From Struthidea cinerea (taxonomy: Eukaryota > Chordata > Aves > Passeriformes > Corcoracidae), in the NCBI GenBank assembly GCA_013397865.1, contig VZTI01000467.1, positions 1,535,924 through 1,599,923 on the forward strand: 64,000 nucleotides of DNA, read 5' to 3'. The translations under genes and the position numbers were made by a program. The notes beneath the pieces were generated by a model, which saw only the letters and a program-made list of their open reading frames with translations, made no database searches and was not told the DNA's origin. Position 1 is the stretch's first letter, and each line of letters begins with the position of its first letter. Shown piece by piece: positions 51,794 through 63,980 of the stretch.

Positions 51794-54700
51794 GAAGAGA
51801 AAACACATTTGACAAAACAAAGCATTTGTCTAAGTTGATTACTAAAATCTGTGGAAATTTTTCTGTATACAACATGAATTTAAACATGTCAGAATTTAAG
51901 CCCATAAGTCATAGAACCCCCCTTGGATTCAGATTCTAGTTTAGGAATAAAATTATGAAAGTATAATTATGTGGCAGAATTATGCTTAACACAACTGAGA
52001 GTAACCAAGGATTGAATTGCTTGTCTTTCTCCACCTTGTCCTCAGCCAAGTGGCAGGAAACAGCTGGCCAGAATTTTTTAGAGTCTTTAATGAAGTGAAT
52101 ACTTAGTTGTTAGGATTTGGTGATTAAATGAACTACAACTAATATTCCTGTGTGGATTTACTGAAATATGATTGTCCTGAAAAGAAGAAAACTCTCTACA
52201 TGAGATTTAGCTAGGGAGCAAACTTACGCAGAAGTTTAAATTGTGGAAAAAAATTCTTAGGGGGTTCTATTTCTTAGTGTTGTTATCATTATTACAAGAC
52301 CCCTTAAAGACACTGAACCAAGGCACAAATTGACTGATTTATTTTGATGTCTCACCTCAATCAAGTACACACAAATGGCTAAACTAAGTAAATAAGCTAA
52401 CTGAATTTATTCTCCTCTCAGGACCCTCTTACTGTTCTATTGTAATGAATATAAAGCTCAGAGGGTTATTCCAGAGTGGTCATAGGTTAAATAAAGTTCT
52501 TCAGAGCAAAATAGTGAAGCTGCGCAATATAGAATCCTCAGTATACAGGAAACTCATCCTGATGCTGGTAGTTTAGGTATAACAACAGACATCAAAAAGT
52601 GAATAAAATTATTATGTTGGACATTTTGCATCTGTTTATGTTTTACTAGAGGAGAAGTAAGATATTCCAGATTTACTTTCATCGTTTGGTACTTACAGTT
52701 GATGTATATTCCAGATTTGCCTAAGAAGAAATATTCACTTTGTGTGAATTCACCCTCCCTCTTAGCTACATTTATAATCATTTCATAATGTAAGCCATGA
52801 ACTAAATATTTTTTCATCAAATGATCAAACTAGACTTGCCGTTCTTTTGCAGGGAAAAAAAAAGAGAGGAAAAATAAAGCAAACGAGCAACAACCAAAAA
52901 ACCCCAGGGTAAACTGAGTTCACCTAAAACACCAAAACACTGTCAAGTCACTTTGATATCCAGTCACATGGTTCTGACAGGAATTTCATTCCATTAAACA
53001 ATATATTGAATAGTCACATTTGTGTTCAGATTATTGTTTAAAGGCACTTGTAAAGCTATTTAACAAGAAATCTCACCAAATAATAGCATGCATAAACATC
53101 TTTATCTGTCATTGGCAAGTAAAACAGGTTAATTTGATTGACTATATTATCCTCCTGATTAGTTGAAACGGTCACAGCATTAGCCACTTCCCCTTCTAGA
53201 GTCAGGAAAGGGTTTGAAAATTCACAACTCAAATTCTTTTTATCAAGCCTTTTTAAACATGAAAAAATACCTCCACTTACAATTTCATCCACATCTCAAT
53301 TAAATAAAAGAGAGATTTTCTGACAATTACAGTGAACTTTTAGTAAGGTCTGTAAACTGGCGCAACCCACTTGACTTTAATCAGTTGGCAGAAGTCTGAA
53401 GTGTCACATCTAGCTACTGTGTGTTATGCCTCTTGGGTTTGGTAGGGGTTTACTGCTTAACCTGAAATAGTGAAGAACTCAGTTCTATCAGTAACAAAGC
53501 AGACAGTGATAAAGTAATTAAAAAATAACAGTGTCAACAAATGCCAGGGGAAAAGCACAAAATAATGGATCTAATTGGTCTTATTTTTTCCCTTTTGCAT
53601 TTCTCAAGGCATCCAATATTCTGATGATATTTAAGAAACTTTCTAACAGTATTTGCATTTTTGTACGCATTGCTCAGCTCCTGTTAATTTTCATTTTTGC
53701 CTATAAGTGGGTATCATAACAGCATAACCTGAATGTCCACACTACTTGCTCTGATCTTTGAAAACCTGATGTTAAAAACACTGATAATGTCTATAAAGAG
53801 AAGCCTCTAAAATCTAGAGATATTTAAGTAAAGTATTATAGGGGGCAGTTATGAGACATTAGATCTGGACGCTTGCCTTCCCAGAGCTGGGCCCCAGTTC
53901 TCCTTGTCAGACACAAGCTCCTTAGACTTGGGAAGGCAAAACTGATTTCCCCCTGGACGTTAGTCAAACCAAATGAACATCCTTGGGCATCTTGAAGAAA
54001 TCCTCCAAATTACTGCTGTGAATTCCTGCACATTTTAGATCTCTGTGCCCTTTTATGTTTGCTATTAATGCTACCAAACACAATACAGCCTGCTTAGAGT
54101 CCAGCCTTCTTTCAGGTGCAGGAGATTTGCTCAGCCTAAGACTGTTCTTTTCCTGTTACTTCAGTAGAAAGAAAGACAGCTCCAACCAGGAGTAGTCAGT
54201 TTCACCCCTGGATGCTACATCCCTCAGTCCCTGTCTGAGACAAAGTCATAGAGGTCATAAGCAGCGCAGGTCATTGTCCCATACGGCACAGTCAGGCACT
54301 CAACAGGTCAGACAAACTGTCCCTAAATTTGTCTTGCTTATTATCTCAATCTTTCCTGTACCCAGACAACCCTTTTTTATGTAAGCATATGAAACCTTAT
54401 TATACATTGTCAAAGAAGACCAACACATGGCTATTGGCAAGACTGGAGCATATTAAACTAAGAAATTTTTAACTGTAAAGTCACAGACACTACCAGGCAC
54501 AGGCCTGTTCAAGTAGATTTCAATTGCCTTCCTGAAACTGGCATAATTTTTAGACAGAGATGCTCTCCTGATCTGATACATAAATTATTGAGATTGATGG
54601 GGTTTATATGGCATAATAGACTTTTTTTTAGCACTATTGCAAAACATGCTTTGATAGAATTCTTTTGTTACTATAAATACTAATCAAAAATTACCAAACA

Positions 54701-55660
54701 TTCTGAAACACAGCATCTGAGGTCAAAATGTGCTGGTGATTTGCATAAGAATCGATTATGCTAGAGAGAAGTGTCTGTGCACACGTGTGTCAGCATTTGT
54801 GTAAAACACCAGGAGAAACAGGGATATATGTATACATACATGAAAAACAGGGATCTGAATTCTTGCTGGTGTGACTACTAATCAGCATAGTTGTGAACTG
54901 CAAGTTCCATAAAATTTTACTTCATATGGTTCCCTATTTTCCCATTCCCTTCTTGGATCTCATCAAGCATTAGCTCTTTGTTAGTTCATATATATTATGT
55001 CACGTCTTATTTCTCTGGAGCAGCTGAAAGGAAGAAAGAGAAAAATGTACTTTTCTCTTACACAAACCCTTTCTGCTGCTAAGTTCTTAGGCTTGTTTTC
55101 CTTTCTAGGCGTAATTATTTGGGGGGAAGAGTCACTGACTGACTAACCAACTGACTCAAGAAAAGCATTAGATACACTATGAATGCTCTGGCAGGACTAA
55201 CACATTTGTCAGTTTAGGCCTGGCTTGTCCATATCCCTTCCCATTTAGGAAGACGACAAATTAACCAAGGCTCAAATCCTACAAACATTAATGTAAATCA
55301 GTAACTTTAAACTTACAAATGGCTCAGCTATCTGCATACATTCTTGGACAGATATGGAGCTCTGTATGTGTAAATTTAGCATGGAGCCTTGCTGCAATCA
55401 GTTAGTTACAGCATATTGCAGCACTAACAGTTGGAAGAAACAGAAAGTCTCCAAATAACTACAGCCAGCAGTTGCAATCCCAGAAACTCTCACATCTGAA
55501 TAACATCAATGTCACAAATTCTCATGCTGGATTTGGCAGCCCTCACTCAAATAAGGTAAATTACTTCACCAACATAACTTTTTATAGGATTATGTAATTC
55601 CCCGGTACACTTTTTTCCATCTTCAGCCCACAAAAAAAGACATATGAAAAGAGAGAACAC

Positions 55661-55740
55661 ATACATGTGTGTATATATATATAATATACATATAAAGCAC
55701 ATATATGTGTACATTTGCACACACAGAGTCATACATACAT
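55661..55740. repeat. TA/CA-rich microsatellite
   Basis: Imperfect alternation of TATATA, ACATA and CACACA words. It can form alternating purine-pyrimidine DNA. No function is assigned. Confidence 0.8.
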
Positions 55741-58132
55741 TTAAACAGTCATAGTATGGATGATGAGTGACAAAAAGCCCACTTGTGTAATTTTGTTCCA
55801 GCGCTTGCTTCTTGATTCAAGAATCAAGTTTAAACAAAATATTGGAGCTACAAGGCCAAACATTAAAAAGTTAGGAAATCCACTAGTGAAGGCTAGTTTT
55901 TGAAACAGTGCCTCATTCTGAGGGATCTGTCTATTCAGCAGGCAATCATATGGGATGATGCAAGTCCTAGGAAAGAAAAAAAGATAATCACTTCTTTGTT
56001 TCTCAGTCTGACAAAAATGTTAATCGTATGAAATCTTTCCAATTCTCACATCATGGACAACAGCATTGGAATCTGAATTCCAGCAGAAGTTTTTCACACG
56101 AAACAAGGGAATAATCAGCAAGTGATTTTGGTCCCTCTGGTATAGAGAATAAGAGATACACACTGCCAGTGATGTGCCAGTTATTTAGTAAGTAGAAGAG
56201 GAACTCTGAAAAACAGAAATCCTGGGTCTTACCCCAGGTCCTGAAAGATTATGTGTTTTGGTGGCCATAGACATTTCACAGTCTTCTCTAACCTGTCATA
56301 TTCCACCCTTATCTTTTCCTTTGAGCAAGCTATCCTCACTTCTCTTCCTATTCTTTTATTGCTTCTACTGCTTGACCTTGTCTATGACCTCTTCTAGAGC
56401 CAGTTGCCTCTTCCTTCAGATCCCAAGTCCTGCAGACATCTGTCCCTGTTCCAGCTCTGCTCCCCACTCAGACTTTGATTCAAGGCTGATTAATCTGTCC
56501 TTCTTCTGACTGCCATGAACTGATGTGGACAGCAATGAAGGAGGAATGAGAGCAGAAAAAGAGACAGTATTCTTGCCCTCACTTCTAGAGTTACCGAGGC
56601 ACATGAGAGAAACAATTATAAGGAATGACAAGCTTAGCTCTGTTCTGATTGCCAGCCTTGAACATACACACTACAGATGAAATCCACAAATAATTAAACT
56701 CTAAGCTATTATATCAAATATATCCAATGATAACTCTGCCAAATGGGTGTGTATTTTTACAGGGAAAGAAAAAAATGCACCTCCTTTTGGCCTCAAGACA
56801 CCTCCTTCTTACTTTTAAATCTTTTACTGTAAAGCAGTTTATTCGGTAAGGTCACGCAGATTTTTAACATTACCAAACAAAACAATTTCTCCCTATCCTT
56901 CCTGGAAACAGTTAAACTGTTTTGTTGATGCTTTTTTGTTATATAAAAGCAAGACATGCAGTGTGAGGCTGACATCAGTCATAAAAAATTCTTGTCTGAA
57001 GGATAACATCTAACAATAAGAACCACACCAGAATCTTATATAAGAAAATGTTATCCATCTTTAAATAGGAATCTTACTTTTAGCTCCATCTGCAACATCT
57101 ATATACATAAGTGTTCATTGAACAATATCTATTTTTCACAATCTGCCAGCATTGTTATTTTGCATGCATTTCAAAGGGTTTTTTTTGTTTACCTGCACTT
57201 GTACGTAAACATGTCAAATCCATTATCTGTTTCTCTTGTTAAATTCACATAAAACTCATCAGACCAAATACCTCTGAACAAATTCACCAGTCTCTTTTGA
57301 GTAACAGGAGTGATTATTTTCAACTAAGATATGCTTAATACTCATGTGAAAATATAAATGCACTTAGGTTTTCTGACATGGAAATTACTTGAACACCTTA
57401 CAGTGCTCCAGGTTCCCCTTCAAGGTCATATATTGAATGGACTTGTTGAAATCCTGTTGCACATAGTTATTTACCACTCCAAAGCCTGACTTACTGACAG
57501 TTTAAGAAGAAAGAAAAAACCCACCTTATTTGGAAGGACTTTTTCTTAAATTACTATAAATTCTATCCTATTCTCTTTATGCATTGCAATAAACCCTGAA
57601 TAGTTGGAAAAAGAATATCTTCTTTTTTTTATCTTCATTTTTTGGTTTCCTTACACAGGATTCATGTAGGAGAAGCTTACAGAGTATAACAAAAGTTGCA
57701 AGCATAAATCTTAAATGAATTGATGGAAAGCCTAACCTCATTATGGTTTATCTATTATACCTCTAAATGTGTTTACATTCTTAGATAAAGGCAACTGTAT
57801 TCCCTTAAAGTCAACTCATAGATCCTTCTGTATTGATTCATGCATTATTAGCATATTTGAAGAGATTAATATGTTTAACACGTAACTGCATAGAGCTACA
57901 GTAACACGATGTCACATTTTCAGTGCAAAAAGTAATTTACAAATATATAGTTTTCCTTTAACTTGGGCACTGCCAATGTTATGTTACAAGTTGATAGCTC
58001 TGTCTCAGCAGATAGACAAATCCTGGTTGAACATTATAAAGCTCCGATTCTGGTAAAGCTGTGGTTTCCTCCTCCTCTCTCCTGTATATAAACAAACCAC
58101 ATGTCTCTTGAGAGTGTTCTCAGTATTAGGGA

Positions 58133-58160
58133 TTTACTTTCCCCCCAGAGGGAAAGTAAA
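58133..58160. repeat. Perfect 11-bp hairpin
   Basis: TTTACTTTCCC at 58133-58143 is the exact reverse complement of GGGAAAGTAAA at 58150-58160, with the six-base loop CCCAGA between them. The arms are purine- and pyrimidine-segregated. No flanking promoter box or T-run supports a specific RNA gene. Confidence 0.8.
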
Positions 58161-58754
58161 GGAAGGCCACAAAAATTGCCCTTCTTTACTCCCCACATCA
58201 AATAATTGTTGTGATGACTAAGACCGTCTAACAAGGAACAAGAAGTCTATCTCTGCCACCGGTAGATGCTGTTCCAGAAATATCTGATGGCTTCGACAGA
58301 TGAGGTGAAAAGAAAGCAGTCAGGATAAGCTCCCAACAGTCAGAACAGTCCCAGTTCCTCATGTCTGACACTACCTAATGTATCAGTCTTTCAGTTCAGC
58401 TGATGATGTGTATACACAAAATACTGGATTCTTACTGAGGAGGATAGGTGATAAGAGTTAGTTACAGCACAACTTATTTTTATCTCTTTTTAAAAATGTG
58501 GAAATAGCATAGGTGAGGAAATATCAGATCTGACAGATTTCATATCGTTTGATTCCCAGCATATTGCCCTTTAACAGTACTTGTGCCTCGCACATTTGCA
58601 AAGCAGTGATTTCTTTCTCTCTCTTTCTTTCTCTTTCTTCCCCCACCCATCTCCTTCTCTCTTACATATGGGTCCTACATATGACCCCCACACATCAAAC
58701 GCAATTGCCTGACCTGATCTGTGATGTACTAACCAGCTGTGTCTGGAATCACAG

Positions 58755-58918
58755 GCTGAGAAAGAAGCTATAAGAGATGGAGATGGAAGAGTGCATCACA
58801 GCAGATTTCTTCCAGAAAATCCCAGAAGACTCCCAGATCCAGATCGGGACAATAGCCTTCCTTGTCACATGCACAGTGTGCCTTGGAGGCATGATCATCA
58901 CAGTCTTGCGCTCCAGAG
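58755..58918 (+). CDS. Candidate first coding exon of a small single-pass membrane protein
   Basis: A possible exon begins after the acceptor-like 'ggaatcacag' (ending 58754), with a long pyrimidine tract 90-150 bases upstream. It ends at a donor-like 'AGAG|GTAGC' after 58918. ATG at 58777 follows an in-frame TAA at 58771, so this start is forced. It has G at -3 and G at +4, a strong Kozak context. The 47 residues to the donor comprise an acidic N-terminus (residues 1-20, with five Glu and two Asp against one Lys) and one hydrophobic span at about 21-44 with two Cys and a GG pair. 'RSR' follows, so the positive-inside rule predicts N-terminus outside. Without splicing, the frame runs 69 residues to a stop at 58984. 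I do not recognise the family and found no partner exon. The segment is more GC-rich than its surroundings, which favours coding, but a chance hydrophobic frame is possible. Confidence 0.3.
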
Positions 58919-60057
58919 GTAGCTGGAGTTTGGCCACTGCACGACCCAGTTCAGGGAATCCAATGTATTACAGTACCAAAAAATAGACAACTAAAAAAAC
59001 TCATTTAACTTATTTATTCTTTCAATTCAAGCAGTTGGTAGTGTGAATACTACATGAATAATGGCTGTGGGATCTTACTTTTATCCTCTCATGCATACGT
59101 TTTACATAAAATAATTATTTCTATGACCACACAGGATTTATTTCACTGGACTTCTCTTCATTCTGTACAAAGGTGGATATCCATGGTAGCAATTTTCCAC
59201 CAGAAAGATGGTATTTTCTGTTTCATTTTTAGGCATGTATTCAATAGGGCATTTTAGATTTTGAATTTTAGAATAGACATAATCTTCTATTACCCTTAAA
59301 TGCAAAAATAGCTAATTCGTAATGAAACAATATTAGAAACTGTTCTCTCAGTATTAATTGATGAGGGATTTCACATATTTTAAAAGAGGTTGCTTCCCAC
59401 ATCTGAATTTTTTACAGCATATCCACTACATACTTTATTATAATATTCTAATGACACTGTGATAATGGAAGATGACTGAAGCTGTATTACCCACTGAGTC
59501 ACACAAGAACCTAATGCATTCACATTTAATATTTCCAGGCATTATAGATGGGATTAGAACAAAAGAAAGAAAAAGGAAAAAAAGAAAAGTGACACACAAA
59601 ATATAGATTCATCTGTTGTCCAATCCTTTCATTAGCTTGAAAACAAGTTTACTATGGATTTACACTGACTTATTCTCTTCAGAATCGCAAACCTAATCCT
59701 AATCCACTAATAAAAATAATATTATATGCATGCTACATTAAAATAACTTAAGGATGAATTGTTCAACTGTACCAGGTTTTTCAGGACTGGATACAATAAT
59801 AGAAATTGGACTCAGCTGTACAAATTTTTCAAGGATATTATGGACCATATTTCCATGGACATTTTTATTGTTTCTAGTCCTCTAAAACATCCCAAAAAAT
59901 GTGCTTTTATCTGAGTAGTTTCTTCTGTTTATTAGTTTCTGTAAACATTTTTTTCCTATTATGTCAATTGTGGGACTAAAATTTCATTCTTGCTATTACA
60001 GATAACGAAAATTTCTTTTTAATGCTACTTCGTGAATATTTAACTCCCAATGAAGTT

Positions 60058-60121
60058 AGCTGAAGTAGAATTATGTGTGTTTGTAATTCAGCTGAAGTAG
60101 AATTATGTGTGTTTGTAATTC
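60058..60121. repeat. Perfect 32-bp tandem duplication
   Basis: Two identical 32-base units lie head to tail at 60058-60089 and 60090-60121, each starting 'agctgaagtagaattatg' and ending 'tttgtaattc'. The next two bases (AG) begin a third copy. No mismatch separates the units, so the duplication looks recent or is an assembly artefact. Confidence 0.95.
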
Positions 60122-60618
60122 AGAAGGGGCTTTGCACGATGGTGGTTTGGAGGATTCCACTATATTTTTCTTTGTAACTGTTCTAAAAAAAAAATTGAAA
60201 CAATTTGTTTGATATAGCAAACTTTCCATATTCAGATAGGAAAGATAAATAATGTGTTCTTACATGTTCACCAATAATATTGTCCAATTCAAATTATTGC
60301 AAAAAAATTCAAATAAGTTAGATTTTTATTCCTCTATAAGCACATTTTGAAGCTCTAACAAGAATTTTTTAAAAAAGGTATGGGCTAATGAAGAGGGAAG
60401 ATCTAGTTTACAGATATTAATACCAGCTAAACATAGAGAAACAGAAATGTAATTATGCAGCTGCTTTGCTGACCATAATAACATTTTAAATTCAAGTGAG
60501 ATTTCAGTGTTTTAAGGGAAATCTCATGCTCCTTTTTTGGGGAGTTTTTTCACTTCTAAGCCCCAGATCGTGGGCTGTGAAAGAAGTTTAAAAATCAGAA
60601 GGCAAATTAAAACCCACC

Positions 60619-60644
60619 AAAAAAAAAAAAAGAAGAAGAAGAAA
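60619..60644. repeat. Poly(A) and (GAA)n run
   Basis: Thirteen A followed by about four GAA units. Simple low-complexity sequence. Confidence 0.9.
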
Positions 60645-60749
60645 GTCTCATGATCTGGAGAAAGAAACAGATCTGAGCATGGCACTAGAGGTTTTGGGTT
60701 TGGAGAGGGTTGTTTTTTCCCAGGAGAAACATGTGCTGAGAATAAGATT

Positions 60750-61320
60750 CTTCTCATGCAGCACAAGAGCAAGCAGGAAGAGAAAGAGAGGCGTTAAATC
60801 CCGCAGCTTTCCCCTCGCACTCCCTCTCACCACCCCATCGATGGGACTGGGCCTCACCTGCATTTTGGCAGCTGCCCCGGAGCAGCCCTCTCCCTGAACA
60901 TGAAGCCACCTCGCCTGGGTGCAGATAACCCATACGAAATAGAAAAAATGGCAAAATGTGACTTAAGTCTGCTCCTGTCACAGGCACACACAGCTCCAAG
61001 CTCGGGGAAGATAATGTCCATATGCTGGAGTCCGCCTTTCCAGGGAAACCATGCCTCCTCTCTCACGGAGAGGTAAAGAAGGGGGAAGGGGCGGGAGGGG
61101 GCTTGCTCTCTCCCCCTCTCCTAATGGGGCTGTGCAGAAAAAGGCACAGCTCCGGAGAGGGAGAGGCAGCGCAGAGACACGGCTGCATGGCCAGGAGGTT
61201 AAGTCACATTTTCTATCCCTACTTCGGAGGCTTTGTGTTGGGTTTGTGCTGTGCTCTCCCCAGCAGGAGCAATCCCACCCCATGCTGGAAAAGGTGACCA
61301 CGTCCAGCAAGGGGCTAGGG
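60750..61320. promoter_or_regulatory. Locally GC-rich, CpG-bearing segment; possible promoter
   Basis: In contrast to the AT-rich flanks, this segment holds several CpG pairs and GC-box-like words ('aggggcgggagg' near 61088). It also holds purine-rich runs and overlapping open frames on both strands, which high GC content produces automatically. A perfect 14-base inverted pair lies at 60953-60966 and 61199-61212. It could be a promoter of an unannotated or non-coding transcript. No TATA box or first exon was identified with confidence. The call is an inference from composition only. Confidence 0.3.
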
Positions 61321-61369
61321 TTTTAGGCCTCCTTGGAGAGGGTATACCAGCCTAAGCCCTTCAAGAACG

Positions 61370-61397
61370 TGGGGTCAGCATGCTGGGGTCAGCATCC
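61370..61397. repeat. 14-bp tandem duplication
   Basis: 'tggggtcagcatgc' is followed directly by 'tggggtcagcatcc', two units differing at one position. The duplication is small and has no assigned function. Confidence 0.9.
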
Positions 61398-62504
61398 CAA
61401 ACATGGTTAGGCATAATCTTCTCACCTTTGGTAAGGCTGAAGCCTTTCTAGACATAAGGGAAGACAGTACCTCATTTCTTGGGTGAGTTTAGGGTCAAAA
61501 AATAGTACAATCCTGAAGCCAAGTGTTCTCAAAGATAAGAAGCCAAGTAAGAGCTTTCTTTCCCATTTACACCTTGTCTCCATCTTGAACATAGCCTTAA
61601 GCTCCTTTACAAGCAGCACAGGGAAGTCCGGATGCCTGGAGGCCTGTCCTTTCTGATGACAGTTTTTTGGGGTTTGTTTCCCCAAAGAGCAACAAAAAAC
61701 CAAGGTACTACACTGAAGCCCACATGGTTTACAACGTGAATCCAGAACATATGGAAAAAACCCCACTGAGGGACCAGGTCCTAAAGTTCATCCAGACCTG
61801 TGGTAAACACCCACGATCCAGAGGCTTGATAACAGCTTTGCATATCTCTTGGTACCCACATTAAAGTTCTCTCTCTCTAAGACACATTGCAAATGCACTA
61901 ACTACCAGGTACATCCCTATAGGCAGAGGGAAATGTCCTACCAGAAGTAGGAAACACGCCCATCTTAAAAGGTATGAAAATCCCTTCCACTTCCTTAAAA
62001 TGTGTGAGAGAAACGCTGCGAGACATTGCTCCCCCTTCTCTAGCAAAACCAGCCCTGACCGATTTCCACCAGCACAACAGAGCAGTGAACGGCTTGTCGG
62101 GAGGAGGGCAAAGCATTCCTGGCCAAAATCAGTGGGTAGCTCTGTGCCAGATCAATGCCCTGATGCAGCATGTGGCCGGCAGCCGGCAGGAACCATTTCC
62201 ATGTGAGTCACCTACAAGACTGCAGGTGCTGGAGGCCTGTGGAAAGTTGAATCCCAGCCACTAACAGCAATGTAATCGTGTTGCTTGCTCAGATCTCCTG
62301 CTGATAAATGCACCCAGTTACTCCTAACTGTCTCCCGTACAAAATAGCACCTTCCAGAACACCTACCTCTTCAATAGATTTTAACCACGCTGAAGCTGCA
62401 CAAGAAAATCCATTCATCAATTATAAATCAATTGAGGAAGAGAAATCTGCAGCTCGCCTGATTGCCCTTGCTGTCCCTGCTACTCACTGAACCAGCCTGC
62501 CAGG
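61398..62504. other. Non-coding stretch, nothing recognised
   Basis: The composition is intermediate, with several overlapping chance frames (for example 61422-61766 on minus and 61974-62264 on plus) and no domain. No repeat family is recognised. Confidence 0.5.
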
Positions 62505-62550
62505 TATTATTATTATTACTGCTGCTATTATTACTATTACTATTATTTCA
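62505..62550. repeat. (ATT)n-type microsatellite
   Basis: Imperfect trinucleotide run of TAT, TAC and TGC units. Confidence 0.9.
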
Positions 62551-63735
62551 GAGGCTGGATGAATTGAACAGGCCATTCCTTCCTTTATTGGTTATAACTG
62601 CAGGAGTAATTTGTTAGCAGAGTGATCGTCCCTCTGGTGGGAAAGGGGCAGAGAGGAAGAGAGAAAGGCAAAAAGAGAGAGAAAGAGTCTGTTTGTGTTC
62701 CACAAAAGGCCATGGAAGTAGGGTGGGCCAGATGCAACCTCAGTCCCTGGCTACAGCCCTCCCGCTCTGACTGCGGGAGACTTCTTTAAATAGGTAACTA
62801 TTCCCTGAGAAACAGCTCTGCTCTTCCTGTCCTGTTTACGCTGTCAATTCCAAGCCCTCTCATTCCAGGAAAAGAAGATTTGCGTTATGTGAGGCTGCTT
62901 TTAAGAAGTAAAGCGTTTGCAAAGGTTTTCTTCAGAGGGAAGGGTTAGGGGGGCTTGTTGCTGGACGACGAAAAAGTGTAACTGTCTGGATAAGGAGAGG
63001 CAAAGGCAGGCTGGAAATGTTAAAAAGACTGGAAAGCACTTCAGGAAGTTTTATCCACTCTCTAATAAACATAGCTGCATTAACGATCATTGGCAAGGGG
63101 GAGGGGGGGAAATGCTATATCAAAGTCTGAAAAAAAATAATTAAAATAAAATTAATAACAATAACAATCCTTGAGGGAGAAGGATTTTTTACCCTCCCCT
63201 GCTGAAACAGTCTTGCGGATATTTTTCTATTTTATTAAACTAATCACTCTAAATATTCTAGTATTTCTGGAACTAAACAAGTAGCAGGACAACTGGATAT
63301 TTTACTTTTTTTTTGGTGTTGAGTGTTCCGAGGTGACTAAATTTGCCTTGTTGAGCCTTGTAAAATCCTGACTTAATCATGTAAACTTCTGTGTAAGCAA
63401 AATAGATGAAACTTCAAAGGGTCAAAAACCCTTCAGGGATTTGTGAGGAGACGCCAGCAATAGATCCTAATCTGCTTCCAGAATCCTGGCTGTATTTGTC
63501 CAAGAAACTGGTACCAGCAAACTCTCGAAGGTAGAGATAGTGGGTTGATTCAGCCTTTATCCCCTTAGAGAGTATTGGCTTTGTGAGGCTCTAGGCAGCG
63601 CTTCAACGCCAGGGGATCTTGCCCAAACCCTCTAAAAATGAAGTACAGGAGTAATTTGAGATAATGACTTTGTAACAGGCTTGGGCAGACCTTGGACAGA
63701 AGAAGTGAGAGATGTTATCACCCCAGCATTCCTCT
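62551..63735. other. Non-coding stretch with GA-rich patch
   Basis: No gene is recognised. A GA-rich low-complexity patch occupies about 62645-62690 and an A/T-rich patch about 63125-63165. Parts of the stretch, for example about 62550-62640, have the balanced, repeat-free texture of conserved non-coding DNA, but no decisive motif was found. Confidence 0.45.
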
Positions 63736-63900
63736 TAAAATGCAGTTTTTCCCCCTGCTTATTCCCAGTTAGTCAAAGCTACATTAACATTCCATCCAGG
63801 GCTGCTAAACAGAATCTTAATTAGTCCTGATACTCTTGTGCAAGGGGTTTATTCATTGCACTCTTAACTAATGGTTGCTGTCAGAGTATTTTTTTTCTTC
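63736..63900. promoter_or_regulatory. Possible conserved regulatory element
   Basis: Balanced, repeat-free sequence carrying a homeodomain-like 'cttaattagtcc' at about 63816-63827 and other AT-core words ('cattaacattcc', 'cttaactaatgg'). No open frame spans it. The call rests on texture alone and would need alignment to other birds and mammals. Confidence 0.25.
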
Positions 63901-63962
63901 TTTGGGTTCTTTGGGGATATCGTGTTCTTCTGCAAAGCATGACAGAAATGTAATGTGCATGC

Positions 63963-63980
63963 AAAAAAAAAAAAAAAAAA
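63963..63980. repeat. Poly(A) run, 18 bases
   Basis: Uninterrupted A-run followed by GAAAAGAAAAAAA near the window end. Confidence 0.9.

Larger units (their letters stand above)
49912..58754. other. Long AT-rich non-coding stretch
   Basis: No gene is recognised in 8.8 kb. Visible features are an 18-base A-run (51776-51793), a TATAAATA word at about 51350-51357, a TA/CA-rich microsatellite (55661-55740), a pyrimidine-rich tract (about 58608-58662) and an 11-base perfect hairpin (58133-58160). Open frames are short and carry no domain. Confidence 0.5.
58987..60750. other. AT-rich non-coding stretch
   Basis: No gene or repeat family is recognised. It includes a purine-rich patch at about 59558-59592, a perfect 32-base tandem duplication (60058-60121), and an A-run with (GAA)n at 60619-60644. 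Confidence 0.5.

Noticed and set aside
61000..61330. Overlapping frames on both strands in the GC-rich segment
   Set aside because: High GC lowers stop frequency. No domain or coding bias is visible, so these were not called as genes.
62940..62955. 'gggttaggggg' telomere-like word
   Set aside because: A single occurrence, not a TTAGGG array.
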